Shown: positions 27,497-35,941, counted from the stretch's first letter. The stretch is 64,000 bases of DNA from Tolypothrix sp. PCC 7910 (GCF_011769525.1 NZ_CP050440.1:2853501-2917500); one strand, 5' to 3'. A program made the numbers and translations. Notes: generated from the sequence alone by a model not told the origin.

Positions 27497-27757
27497 ATGT
27501 TTCAGTTCGTGAACAAACAGCAAGCTTCGCTGCAACTAAACTTTAGCTTTGCAACACTCAAGAAATATCGACTTGATGGAACATGGATTGAGGGAACGCA
27601 TTGGGTAAGAATTAATAGTCGCTGTATTCGCTACAATCTAGAACTCATCCAGGATTGGTTGCATAATCGTCATGACCCGATCGCTCACCATCGAGCGATT
27701 GATTTGTATCATGCTAGTCTAGCGAGCAATCAAAAACGTCAAAGAGCAAAGATTTAA
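27497..27757 (+). CDS. Excisionase-like (Xis) small DNA-binding protein
   Basis: 86 residues, basic. FVNKQQASLQLNFSFATLKKYR looks like a winged-helix recognition region, and WIEGTHWVRINSRCIRYNLELIQDWL matches the pattern of excisionase-type proteins next to integrases (aromatic-G-x-H-W, then RYNxxLIxDW). It is convergent with the integrase, the two stop regions overlapping by four bases. Xis would direct the integrase to excision. SD GAGG precedes the ATG. Confidence 0.7.
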   Translation: MFQFVNKQQASLQLNFSFATLKKYRLDGTWIEGTHWVRINSRCIRYNLELIQDWLHNRHDPIAHHRAIDLYHASLASNQKRQRAKI

Positions 27758-28923
27758 AACTCTGGAACAAAGAGTTCTCTACTTTGCCCTGCATAATGCC
27801 TGTAAATAATCTCTGGAGAATTGCCTACTAGTTTGGCCACATCTTTCACATCCATACCATTTTTTAGTGCCATCGTGATAAAGGTATGCCGAGTCTGGTA
27901 AAGCTTTCGATATTCAATACCATCTAGCTTTTCAATTACTCCTTTCCAGCCTCTTGTGCTTAGATTGTGAGCATCTATCCAAGTTCCTTCAGGTGAGGGA
28001 AATACCTTGGCTTCACCAGAAACAGCATCAGGTTTTATAGATTTCAACAGTGCAGCCAAACGATTATTGGCAGGAAAAATTCGCTTCTTTTGAGTCTTCA
28101 AGCCTTTCTTGCAAGTTAGTCCAGATTCAGAAATCACAACAGCTTGCTCAAAGCGAATAGTACTAAAATCATTAGTGATGTGCTTCCACTGCAATGCAAC
28201 AGCTTCAGATGGCCTACAACCAGTCATGAAGAGAAATTCGATAAATGGTGCATAGTGATTGTAGTAACGGCTGTCTTTGAATGCTTGGATAATGCGATCG
28301 CGTTCTTCTACACTAAACGGATTAATATCAGTTTCTTCTTTGTCACCCTTGGATACTTTAATATCACTCGCCATATCTTTAAAAGGATTATCCTTGATTA
28401 ACTGAGATTTCACTGCCCAATTACAACAAGCTGAAAATTGGGTGAGGATTTTTTTGGCAGATGATGGTGTTTTATTGGCAATTAGCCAATCGCGAATCGC
28501 TACTGCTTTATCTAAGGTTTTAACAGGGAGATGGAAATTTATACAGCGATAGATTTTTTTATAATCCTTTGCCAAAGTGCTGGGAGATAAACCAGAACGC
28601 TTATATTCGGTGTAACTGTCCCACAAATCTACTAAGGATGGAACAATTTCCTCAACTGGTGTAATTGGTGGTGTAGGAATAATTTGCAACGATTGTGGCT
28701 TGTATTTCCCTAAAGTGGGGTCAAAATTATCGCAGAGAATATCCAGTTCAATCTGCCTAGCTTTCATTTCGGCTAGTTTGCGGTTAGCTTTGGTATCAGT
28801 AAAACCAGTTGATAGGTAATGACGTTTACCCCCAAAACTAAACACAAGTTGCAGGCGATCGTTTGAGACTTTAATTTGGACAGTACCCTTTGAGGCTTTA
28901 CGTTCAGAGCCTTTAGAACCCAC
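27754..28923 (-). CDS. Tyrosine recombinase / ICE integrase
   Basis: 389 residues from a GTG with AGGAG seven bases upstream. Layout: an N-terminal Arm-binding-like region (VSNDRLQLVFSFGGKRHYLSTG), a SAM-like core-binding domain (about 100-190) and the catalytic domain. Catalytic residues seen are Arg237 (TGCRPSEA), the YxxRH box (YQTRHTFITMAL, Arg345; first His replaced by Tyr, as in several integrases) and the nucleophile Tyr377 (YRHYAG). It lies nearest to tRNA-Phe and faces the Xis-like gene. It should integrate and excise the element. Confidence 0.92.
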   Translation of the reverse strand: MGSKGSERKASKGTVQIKVSNDRLQLVFSFGGKRHYLSTGFTDTKANRKLAEMKARQIELDILCDNFDPTLGKYKPQSLQIIPTPPITPVEEIVPSLVDLWDSYTEYKRSGLSPSTLAKDYKKIYRCINFHLPVKTLDKAVAIRDWLIANKTPSSAKKILTQFSACCNWAVKSQLIKDNPFKDMASDIKVSKGDKEETDINPFSVEERDRIIQAFKDSRYYNHYAPFIEFLFMTGCRPSEAVALQWKHITNDFSTIRFEQAVVISESGLTCKKGLKTQKKRIFPANNRLAALLKSIKPDAVSGEAKVFPSPEGTWIDAHNLSTRGWKGVIEKLDGIEYRKLYQTRHTFITMALKNGMDVKDVAKLVGNSPEIIYRHYAGQSRELFVPEF

Positions 28924-29235
28924 AGGTGACTCCTGACATGATTAGGTAAGGCACAGAAAAGCTGCTAGCGGGTTTCTCTGCTGCCTTCACGACTTGAATC
29001 AGTGCGCTCTGATTTACCCCAACTTTACCCCAATAATTTATCCAACCTCGTCTAAAAATGTCCAACGTGGCATTTAATTACACCATCTTTACACCACCGT
29101 AAATGGCTGAAATGAGGTTTTTGGAGATACAAGAAACCCCTGGGAGCCTTAACCACCAGCAGGGTGGTTTCATACAAACAGAGAAAAATAATAATGATTC
29201 ATAGGGGGAAATAAAACATTTACAACAGGCGAAGT

Positions 29236-29790
29236 ATGAATCTGCTCGAGCAGTTGCAACAAGTTCCAGACTATCGGCATATCCGAGGACGAAGACACGA
29301 GCTATGGTTAGTTTTGTTGTTAATATTACTAGGAGCAATGACGGGGTACTGGGGTTATCGACCACTGGAGGACTTTACTAAGGTACATCGGCAAAGCTTG
29401 ATTCAAATGTTAGAACTGACAGATGATATTAAGTTTCCTTCATACTCGACATTCCGACGGGTACTAAAAACCATCGATTTTCAGCCATTAACAGACTTAT
29501 TTAATACTTGGGCATTGGCGATCGCCTCACCAAAACCAGAGGAAAGATTAGCAGTTGATGCTAAGAGCATTCGTTGCACACTGACAGATTATAGTCAGTC
29601 ATATCAGAACTTTATCTCGGTTGTGTCAGTATTTAGTCACCAACGTGGTGTTGTTGTCCAGATGCAAGCATTTGCTAATAAACAAGTCAGCGAAGTCGCA
29701 GTTGTGCAACAGTTAATATCTGAGTTTACAGATTCTAGCGTCATGTTTACCCTGGATGCTCTGCACTGTCAAAAAAAACAGTATCGTTGA
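29236..29790 (+). CDS. ISAs1-family transposase, N-terminal frame
   Basis: 184 residues with the family opening (YRHIRGRRHELWLVLLLILLGAM, GYWGYRPLEDF) and the first catalytic region LAVDAKSIRCT, where the usual DGK reads DAK. The second catalytic Asp region FTLDALHCQKK ends the frame. The reading frame stops 10 bases after an A8 run at 29771-29778; a -1 shift there joins the next frame and restores the expected protein of about 360 residues. This may be programmed slippage or a disabling indel. Confidence 0.85.
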   Translation: MNLLEQLQQVPDYRHIRGRRHELWLVLLLILLGAMTGYWGYRPLEDFTKVHRQSLIQMLELTDDIKFPSYSTFRRVLKTIDFQPLTDLFNTWALAIASPKPEERLAVDAKSIRCTLTDYSQSYQNFISVVSVFSHQRGVVVQMQAFANKQVSEVAVVQQLISEFTDSSVMFTLDALHCQKKQYR

Positions 29791-30323
29791 TTATCAATAC
29801 AGATAATGATTATTTGATTGGATTGAAGGAAAACCAGCCTAAACTCTACAAAATGGCTCAAACTCAATTCCTTCAATCACCTCCACTCAGTTGTGCCACA
29901 GCTATTGATTCGGGGCATTCCAGAATTGTCAAACGCACTTGCCAAGTATTTGCAGTTCCCGAATCACTTCAAAATCAATGGGCTGGACTCAAAACATTTG
30001 TTGTTGTCGAGCGTCAGGGTGAACGCGATCGCCAACCATTTCACGAATATCAGTTTTACATTTGTAGTCAACATCTCGAAGCTCAACAATTGCTTGCTGA
30101 TACTCAAGGACACTGGGGAATTGAAAATCGACTACACTGGGTCAAAGATGTGACATTTTCCGAAGATTTTCCACTGCGTCGTGGTGGCAATGCTCCTGTC
30201 AATTGGGCAATTTTGCACACCTTTTTCATTACGATCGCCAGATTTTTTGGTTTCCGAACTATCCCTCAAGCACAACGTGCCTTATCCAACCAACTCCAAA
30301 AGGTTTTTTCTCTGTTTGTATGA
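29787..30323 (+). CDS. ISAs1-family transposase, C-terminal frame
   Basis: 178 codons in the -1 frame relative to the first part. It carries NTDNDYLIGLKENQPKL and the catalytic Glu region GHWGIENRLHWVKDVTFSEDF typical of ISAs1, ending close to the right inverted repeat. It has no start signal of its own, so it depends on frameshifting at 29771-29778 or on repair of the frame. Confidence 0.85.
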   Translation: MIINTDNDYLIGLKENQPKLYKMAQTQFLQSPPLSCATAIDSGHSRIVKRTCQVFAVPESLQNQWAGLKTFVVVERQGERDRQPFHEYQFYICSQHLEAQQLLADTQGHWGIENRLHWVKDVTFSEDFPLRRGGNAPVNWAILHTFFITIARFFGFRTIPQAQRALSNQLQKVFSLFV

Positions 30324-30368
30324 AACCACCCTGCTGGGAGCCTTAACCACCAGGGGTTTTATGGAGTA

Positions 30369-30441
<73 letters not shown>

Positions 30442-30517
30442 AGGAACATTTGTTAGCCACGACTAATAAATGTAGCAAACTTATAACGATTGTGCAAGGG
30501 CAAAACGAAAAAAAGTT

Positions 30518-31387
30518 TTATGCTGCTTTCATCGTCAACTTGATCCAGGCGAAAACAGCTACAAATACGAGAAACTGAACTAGAACGATACTGGGGCCAG
30601 AGGCTAGGTTAAATAGTCCTGAAACCATCATGCCTGCAACGCTGCTACTAGAACCGATAATCACTGACAAGATAAGGAAGCGGCTGAAATGGTGACTCAT
30701 TAATTTAGCAGTAGCAGCAGGAATTACCAAAAAGGCGTTCACTAGCAATACACCAACAGCTTTGATGGCTACAGCTACCGCTAATGACAGCAATATCACA
30801 AATCCATAGCGATACAATTGGACGGGAATACCTTGTACTTGAGCTACATCTGCGTTGAGAGTCAATAAAATTTGCTGTTGCAGGGTTGATAGTAAGAAAA
30901 CACTGCTGCCTAGGAGCAAAAGCAGGGTTAACATTAAATCTGTGGCATCAATTGCCAGAATATCTCCAAATAACACGCCCATCAAATTACCGCGATAACC
31001 TTTGATGAGGCTGGTGAGAATCACACCGATCGCTAATGCTCCTGAGAGAACTATACTAAGTACGCTATCGCTAGCTAAATCGGTTTTGTCGATTAAGTAG
31101 AGGACAATTACGCCAAACACCAAGGTAAATGGCAGCAACATCCATGTAGGATTTAACTGTAGCAATACGCCTAATGCCACACCGACTAAGGCTGCATGAC
31201 CAACCGCATGGCTAAAAAAGGAAAGCTGGCGCAAGGTAACAAAACAGCCTAATAAACCGCCAAGTATTCCCATCATCACAGCACCTGCGATCGCACGCTG
31301 CATAAAGGGGAATTTTAACAACTCCACCAAATCTTGAGTATTGCTAACAGCTAGCCAAGTTATCTGGCAATCTGTGAATAAATTCAT
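30518..31387 (-). CDS. Metal ABC transporter permease (ZnuB/MntB family)
   Basis: 289 residues with eight or more hydrophobic helices and the family landmarks GLLGCFVTLRQLSFFSHAVGHAAL (near residue 44) and the later AIKAVGVLLVNAFLVIPAATA. It moves Zn(II) or Mn(II) through the inner membrane with the ATPase and lipoprotein encoded upstream on the same strand. The His-rich loop of the binding protein favours zinc. Confidence 0.88.
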   Translation of the reverse strand: MNLFTDCQITWLAVSNTQDLVELLKFPFMQRAIAGAVMMGILGGLLGCFVTLRQLSFFSHAVGHAALVGVALGVLLQLNPTWMLLPFTLVFGVIVLYLIDKTDLASDSVLSIVLSGALAIGVILTSLIKGYRGNLMGVLFGDILAIDATDLMLTLLLLLGSSVFLLSTLQQQILLTLNADVAQVQGIPVQLYRYGFVILLSLAVAVAIKAVGVLLVNAFLVIPAATAKLMSHHFSRFLILSVIIGSSSSVAGMMVSGLFNLASGPSIVLVQFLVFVAVFAWIKLTMKAA

Positions 31388-31467
31388 TTGTGAGCTTTTT
31401 AACTGATTAGCCTTTTATTTATCACAGATTGATCGGTAATTTTATGATTTTTGAATTTTGCATTAAT

Positions 31468-32268
31468 TTAGTGATGATGTTGATAACGACTGAACCCAGG
31501 CCCATAGGTTGCTAACAGGTTTTGCGGTGAAAGTGCAATTTCTGGTTTACCAGTACAAACGACAGTTTGGTTTAAACAAAGAATGCGATCGCAATGGCGG
31601 CTGACCATATCAATATCATGAGAAACCTGCAATATTGTCCAACCTTCCTGTTGCTTTAACTCATTTAGCAAAATATAAAAATCTGCTGCACCTTGTACAT
31701 CAACTCCGGCGAAGGCTTCATCTAGTACCAACAGTTTGCGAGGTGTTACTAAACAATAAGCTAATAATACTCGCTTGAGTTGACCACCGCTCAAAGTTCC
31801 AATAGCTTGATTGCGTAAGTGATAAGCATCAGTTCTCTGTAAAGCTTGCGCGATCGCTGCTGATTTCTCTGGTTCTTTTCTCCATAATTTATTGAATAAT
31901 GAACCTTTTTTTTGTTTTTGTTTAGAAGTTCTCATCCACCCCAGCCCTACCAATTCACTAACAGAAATGGGAAAACTGCGGTCAAAAATAAAATTTTGCG
32001 GCATATAGCCTAATAAATGGCGTGAATTAAGTAAATTCTTGATTGGTTGACCAAATATTTCTACATAACCATTATTGCGGGGAATTAAATCTAAAATAGC
32101 TTTTACTAAAGTACTTTTACCTGCACCATTTGGGCCTACTATGGCTGTATCTGTACCAGTAAATAATTCAAAAGAAACATCTCTTAAGGCTAAGTAATTA
32201 CCTTGGTATACAGTTAATCCTTCTACTTTTAAAATTGGAGATGTTATTGCTTGTTGGTCATTTAGCAT
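31468..32268 (-). CDS. Metal ABC transporter ATP-binding protein (ZnuC/MntA type)
   Basis: About 266 residues from the ATG at 32268. The open frame starts at 32346, but those 26 residues are a translation of the GATTGGGGACT-type tandem repeat and are probably not coding. Walker A GPNGAGKST, the signature LSGGQLKR, Walker B LLVLDEAFAGVD and the switch His (VSHDIDMV) are all present. It powers uptake through the permease downstream. Confidence 0.9.
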   Translation of the reverse strand: MLNDQQAITSPILKVEGLTVYQGNYLALRDVSFELFTGTDTAIVGPNGAGKSTLVKAILDLIPRNNGYVEIFGQPIKNLLNSRHLLGYMPQNFIFDRSFPISVSELVGLGWMRTSKQKQKKGSLFNKLWRKEPEKSAAIAQALQRTDAYHLRNQAIGTLSGGQLKRVLLAYCLVTPRKLLVLDEAFAGVDVQGAADFYILLNELKQQEGWTILQVSHDIDMVSRHCDRILCLNQTVVCTGKPEIALSPQNLLATYGPGFSRYQHHH

Positions 32269-32385
32269 AGATGATTGGGGATTAGGGACTAGGGATTGGA
32301 GACTGGGGACTAGGGATTGGGGACTGAGGTAAATTGTTAATTCCAATTACCAATTACCCATTACCCAATAACAAATGACAAACCA

Positions 32386-33372
32386 CTATTTACAGGCTGT
32401 GGCTAAGTTTTGCAAATTAGCTTTCATAGCTTGGAAATAATGCTGCGGTTCTGTGTCGCCATTTTCTAAAGAATCTAGGGTTTGTAAATTTAACTTTAAG
32501 TCTTGAGATAGACTTTTCAGTAATTTATTATCGATTCCTGGCTCGCTGAATAAAGCTTTAACTTTATATTTTTTTACTACATTAACTGCATTTTGCACAT
32601 CGCTTGGTGAAAGTTGGTCTTCAGGAATTTCTACTACTGCAACTTGCTGAAGTTTATAGCGTTGAGCTAAATATGGAAAGGCATCATGAAAGGTGACAAA
32701 GGTACAGTTAGGATTTTTCTGCAAAGTTTGTTGAAATTCGCTATTTAAGCTGTCTAATTTTTGGATATAAGCTGTGGCGTTCGCTTCATAAGTAGCTTTA
32801 TTTTTCGGATCGGCTGCAATCAATCCATCCCGAATAGTTGTTATTTGCTGTTTTGCCAAAACTGGATCTAGCCAAACGTGAGGATTACCCTCAGTATGTT
32901 CATGATCGTGGTCTTTTTCCTCTTTCGCAGTGCTGACGATGGGAGAAATCTCTGCTAGAGGTTTAATACCTTTACTAGCATCAATCACAGTTAATTTGGG
33001 ATTTTGGGCATTTTTGACAGTCTCTTCTAGAAATTCTTCTAAGCCTAAACCATTTTTGACTAGTACATTAGCTGTAGCGATCGCTTGTATATTTTCTGGT
33101 TTGGCTTGATATTCATGTACCTCTGTACCTGGCGGTACTAAAATGTCTACCTCTGCTGCATCCCCAGCAACAGCTTTTGTAAACCAATATATTGGTAAAA
33201 ATGTTGTTACTACTTTAGTTTTTTTAGCAGGCGGCGATACGTTAGATGCTGCTTGCTGATTTGCTGGTGATTGGTTACAACCAGTTGCAATTGAGAGCAT
33301 TAGCAGAGTTATTAAAGGCAGAATACCATTTCTTTTTCTGCCTGTTTTAGGTTCTATATGATTGCGAACCAC
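32386..33372 (-). CDS. Metal-binding lipoprotein of the ABC transporter (ZnuA family)
   Basis: 328 residues from a GTG with a GGAGG 13 bases upstream. The lipobox LSIATGC places the lipidated Cys at about 32. Ligand residues and loops of cluster A-I proteins are visible: EVHEYQAKPEN, an acidic/His loop (KDHDHEHTEGNPHVWLDP), FVTFHDAFPYLA and FSEPGID. The His-rich loop is typical of zinc-specific members. Upstream lies a Fur/Zur-like box. Confidence 0.9.
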   Translation of the reverse strand: MVRNHIEPKTGRKRNGILPLITLLMLSIATGCNQSPANQQAASNVSPPAKKTKVVTTFLPIYWFTKAVAGDAAEVDILVPPGTEVHEYQAKPENIQAIATANVLVKNGLGLEEFLEETVKNAQNPKLTVIDASKGIKPLAEISPIVSTAKEEKDHDHEHTEGNPHVWLDPVLAKQQITTIRDGLIAADPKNKATYEANATAYIQKLDSLNSEFQQTLQKNPNCTFVTFHDAFPYLAQRYKLQQVAVVEIPEDQLSPSDVQNAVNVVKKYKVKALFSEPGIDNKLLKSLSQDLKLNLQTLDSLENGDTEPQHYFQAMKANLQNLATACK

Positions 33373-33577
33373 AGTGTTTTCCCCTCCGGAAAGTAGCTGA
33401 TGCTGCTTTCGTGAAAATTTCTATTGACAAAGCTCAGTAATGAGTCAAGAAAAAGTATTTTTCAGTACTCATGTACTTAATGCTAGACACCCTTGCTAGA
33501 CACAGCACAGGCTAAACACCCCGCTACCAGGGCTTTTAATTCACTACTCTTGCTAATGAGTTGAATCTAAATCAATA

Positions 33578-33597
33578 TTATAATAATTCTCATTCTC
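33578..33597. promoter_or_regulatory. Fur/Zur-type box upstream of the metal ABC operon
   Basis: On the minus strand the sequence reads GAGAATGAGAATTATTATAA. It matches the classical 19-bp Fur box at 15 positions, and its inner 15 bases (33578-33592) match the Zur palindrome TGATAATNATTATCA at 13 of 15. Given the transporter it precedes, Zur is the more likely regulator. Confidence 0.55.
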
Positions 33598-33702
33598 AAG
33601 CAATTAAGGTGTCAGCAATTACTTGCACGTCAATTTAGACCGCAAATAATTCATGATGATTCTTTGACGGAATCTTATATAAAAAAATGTCGGCTCCTGG
33701 TA

Positions 33703-33722
33703 AGATAATGAGAATAGTTTTT
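33703..33722. promoter_or_regulatory. Fur/Zur-like box upstream of the porin gene
   Basis: The plus strand reads AGATAATGAGAATAGTTTTT. Starting at GATAAT it matches the Fur consensus at about 14 of 19 positions; it fits Zur less well (10 of 15). It lies about 65 bases before the porin start, the expected operator distance. Confidence 0.4.
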
Positions 33723-33785
33723 AATAAACCTGGTGAAATAGCAGGGTAGTAAAGCTATTTACTATCAATAGGTGTGAGGAAAAAA

Positions 33786-35393
33786 ATGCGGAAAGTATGG
33801 AAGTCTCTGCTGGCTGGTTCAGCAGTTGGCGGTGCAATGCTATTTTTAGGTGCAGCAGCCGTTGCGGGTGAAATTAGTGAGCCGCTTGTTGCAGCTGAAC
33901 AAGAACAAGAGATTGAGAATCCCCCGCAACAACAGGTAATGTCCCAAGTTACCTCAGTATCTCAACTGTCAGATGTGCAGCCTACAGATTGGGCATTTCA
34001 AGCATTGCAATCGTTGGTAGAACGTTATGGTTGTATTGCAGGCTATCCCAACGGCACATTTCGGGGTAATCGCGCACTCACAAGATATGAGTTTGCTGCT
34101 GGTTTGAATGCTTGTCTCAATCGTGTGAATGAACTGATTGCTACTAGCACTGCGGAGTTAGTTACAAAAGAAGATTTAGCCACACTGCAAAGATTGCAAG
34201 AGAATTTCTCTGCAGAACTGGCGACGTTACGAGGTCGAGTAGATGCATTAGAAGCGAAAACTGCGGAGTTAGAAGCAAATCAATTTTCCACTACAACCAA
34301 ACTCAACGGAGAAGTAGTTATAGCCTTAGCAGGTGTCGTAGCTGGAAATACAGTCAATGATACGAAAGTTAACCGAAATATTGTGCTGGGAAACCGAGTA
34401 CGTCTGAATTTTGATACTAGTTTTACTGGTCAAGATTTACTGAGAACGAGACTTCAGTCCACAAACCTAGACTTCTTTTCTAATACTGCTACCTTTACAC
34501 CAGAAGGAGACTTACGATTTGCTATCCCTGGTGATAACAGAAATAGTGTAGGAATTGATGCATTGTTGTATCAATTTCCTCTTGGCAAGAACACAACTGT
34601 TACTCTAGAGGCAAATGCAGGTGCAATTGATGATTTTACCAACACAGTTAATCCTTATATAGATGGTGATGGTGGTAGTGGTGCTTTGTCTCAATTTGGT
34701 ACTCGTAACCCAATTTACTATTTAGTGAATGGTACTGGTATAGGTATCAAACACGAGTTTAATGATCGGCTGGAAATAAGTTTGGGATATTTATCAAATA
34801 GTGCTGCTAGCCCTGAGGCTGGATCTGGTTTGTTCAACGGTGCTTATGGTGCTATGGCACAGTTAACTGTTAAACCTAGCGATCAAATCACTCTAGGTTT
34901 GACCTATATCAATGCCTATAACAATAACTTTTTTGCTAATGGTAGTGGGGGTAGCAATAATGCTAATAATTTATTGCAAAGCGCTTCTAGTAATTCCTAC
35001 GGTGTAGAAGTATCCTTCCAGCCTAGCTCAAAATTTGTCATCGGTGGCTGGGCAGGTTACACAAACGCTCGTGTTCTTTCCGGTTCCAATGGTGATGCTG
35101 ATATCTGGAACTATGCGCTCACTTTAGCTTTCCCTGATCTAGGTAAAAAGGGTAATGTTGCAGGTATTGTTGTGGGTATGGAACCGAAAGTTACTGGTGT
35201 AAGTAGTTCTCTTAGCAGTGCAGGTATTAACAAAGATCCAAACACTTCTTATCATATTGAAGCTTTCTATCAGTACAAAGTCAGCGACAATATCACCATT
35301 ACCCCTGGAGTAATTTGGTTGACAGCACCAGATCATAACGAGCAAAACGATAGTGTTGTGATTGGTGCGCTCAGAACTACATTCAGTTTCTAG
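33786..35393 (+). CDS. Iron/metal uptake porin, SLH-OprB type
   Basis: About 535 residues; ATG 33786 has a GAGGA site just upstream, unlike the GTG at 33774. Signal peptide (WKSLLAGSAVGGAMLFLGAAAVAG), an SLH domain at about 50-110 (LSDVQPTDWAFQALQSLVER, YGCIAGYPNGTFRG) that binds peptidoglycan, a coiled-coil (AELATLRGRVDALEAK), and a C-terminal OprB-like beta barrel ending in a Phe (TTFSF). The SLH-OprB layout is the standard cyanobacterial outer-membrane porin. The metal box upstream suggests involvement in metal uptake. Confidence 0.85.
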   Translation: MRKVWKSLLAGSAVGGAMLFLGAAAVAGEISEPLVAAEQEQEIENPPQQQVMSQVTSVSQLSDVQPTDWAFQALQSLVERYGCIAGYPNGTFRGNRALTRYEFAAGLNACLNRVNELIATSTAELVTKEDLATLQRLQENFSAELATLRGRVDALEAKTAELEANQFSTTTKLNGEVVIALAGVVAGNTVNDTKVNRNIVLGNRVRLNFDTSFTGQDLLRTRLQSTNLDFFSNTATFTPEGDLRFAIPGDNRNSVGIDALLYQFPLGKNTTVTLEANAGAIDDFTNTVNPYIDGDGGSGALSQFGTRNPIYYLVNGTGIGIKHEFNDRLEISLGYLSNSAASPEAGSGLFNGAYGAMAQLTVKPSDQITLGLTYINAYNNNFFANGSGGSNNANNLLQSASSNSYGVEVSFQPSSKFVIGGWAGYTNARVLSGSNGDADIWNYALTLAFPDLGKKGNVAGIVVGMEPKVTGVSSSLSSAGINKDPNTSYHIEAFYQYKVSDNITITPGVIWLTAPDHNEQNDSVVIGALRTTFSF

Positions 35394-35426
35394 CTGTTCA
35401 CAAAAGATGCAGAAATTAATATAGAT

Positions 35427-35475
35427 AAACCCGGTAGGGTCTAAGATAATCAGACCACCTACCGGGGTTTTTTAG
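35427..35475 (+). terminator. Rho-independent terminator of the porin gene
   Basis: AACCCGGTAGG pairs with CCTACCGGGGTT, with an inner GTCT/AGAC pairing, and is followed by TTTTTT. It lies 34 bases after the porin stop. Confidence 0.88.
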
Positions 35476-35719
35476 TATTTTCTGGCCATGTTTGATCAGG
35501 TTAGCGCTTATTTGTAATAAATAATGCTTTATCCTGATTTACGTTAACTAACTTGTGCATCATTAGTCTTTAAGAAGAGTAAAGAAATAGGTTAAGTTGT
35601 CGTTAACAGAAAACTATCGCCTACCAACAACTGCATGAGTTCCGTGGATAAAAACTCATGCAGAAACAAACTTGCAGATAGTTAAGCGTAAATTTTGTTC
35701 AAATTAGATATTTTTGGGG

Positions 35720-35941
35720 AATCCTCATGAAAGAGGGCAAATTTTTCACTAGTGTCAGCCAGTGAATTTAAAGCCGTGCCAATAGCCCTCACCATCAAAA
35801 ACTCCATCGACAAGGGGATAGAGTTTTGGGCATAGCAGAGAGTTCAATGCCCAAAACCCCAAGTCGGTAGTGAGCAACCTCTACTAATTCTCAGGGTACA
35901 TAATTTGGCACCGACTGTTGATGAACCAAAATTTCTAACTT
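35720..35941 (+). other. Structured leader upstream of the hybrid kinase gene
   Basis: Contains a small CCTC/GAGG hairpin followed by ATTTTT (about 35722-35750), a perfect 10-bp inverted repeat GTTTTGGGCA/TGCCCAAAAC (35823-35832 and 35848-35857), and AGTCGGT/ACCGACT (35862-35868 and 35910-35916). AAAACTC at 35798-35804 could pair with GAGTTTT at 35821-35827, which competes with the 10-bp hairpin. GTGCCAA (35776) and TTGGCAC (35905) can also pair. Function unknown; a structured UTR or a small RNA is possible. The remaining 35476-35719 shows nothing further. Confidence 0.4.

Larger units (their letters stand above)
29160..30333 (+). mobile_element. ISAs1-family insertion sequence
   Basis: A 1174-bp element with perfect 29-bp terminal inverted repeats (29160-29188 and 30305-30333, beginning CAGGGTGGTTTCATACAAAC). 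The same 20-bp sequence, CTGGGAGCCTTAACCACCAG, abuts both ends (29140-29159 and 30334-30353). Transposase is encoded in two overlapping frames joined by an A8 run. It sits between the integrase and tRNA-Phe. Confidence 0.9.
29140..30353. repeat. 20-bp direct repeats flanking the ISAs1 element
   Basis: CTGGGAGCCTTAACCACCAG occurs at 29140-29159 and 30334-30353, flush with both IS ends. Together with AAACCCC on the left and GGGGTTTT on the right, one copy would form a 10-bp stem (AAACCCCTGG/CCAGGGGTTT) directly downstream of tRNA-Phe, the likely tRNA terminator. ISAs1 target duplications are normally 8-10 bp, so 20 bp is unusual. Confidence 0.8.
1..30368. mobile_element. Integrated conjugative element (ICE), left end outside window
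   Basis: Relaxase, MobC-like protein, coupling ATPase, a VirB-type secretion operon, replication/partition genes, an excisionase-like gene and a tyrosine integrase lie together and end at tRNA-Phe. The integrase is the gene nearest the tRNA 3' end, the usual arrangement for elements that use a tRNA 3' end as attB. The right boundary is therefore inferred to be at or near 30369. The left boundary is not in the window and no flanking repeat can be checked. An integrated plasmid is an alternative reading; the int/xis pair favours an ICE. Confidence 0.75.
33373..33785. promoter_or_regulatory. Divergent control region between ZnuA-like and porin genes
   Basis: About 410 bases with no gene, containing the promoters of both divergent units and the two metal-box candidates at 33578 and 33703. 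A GTGAGGA ribosome-binding site precedes the porin ATG at 33786. Confidence 0.6.

Noticed and set aside
28991-28998. GACTTGAA shared with tRNA-Phe (30381-30388) as internal att core
   Set aside because: The shared word is only eight bases, the surrounding match is poor and an attachment copy should lie at the far end of the element, not beside the integrase.
32269-32346. N-terminal extension of the metal ABC ATPase
   Set aside because: These residues translate a GATTGGGGACT tandem repeat; the ATG at 32268 gives the normal protein.
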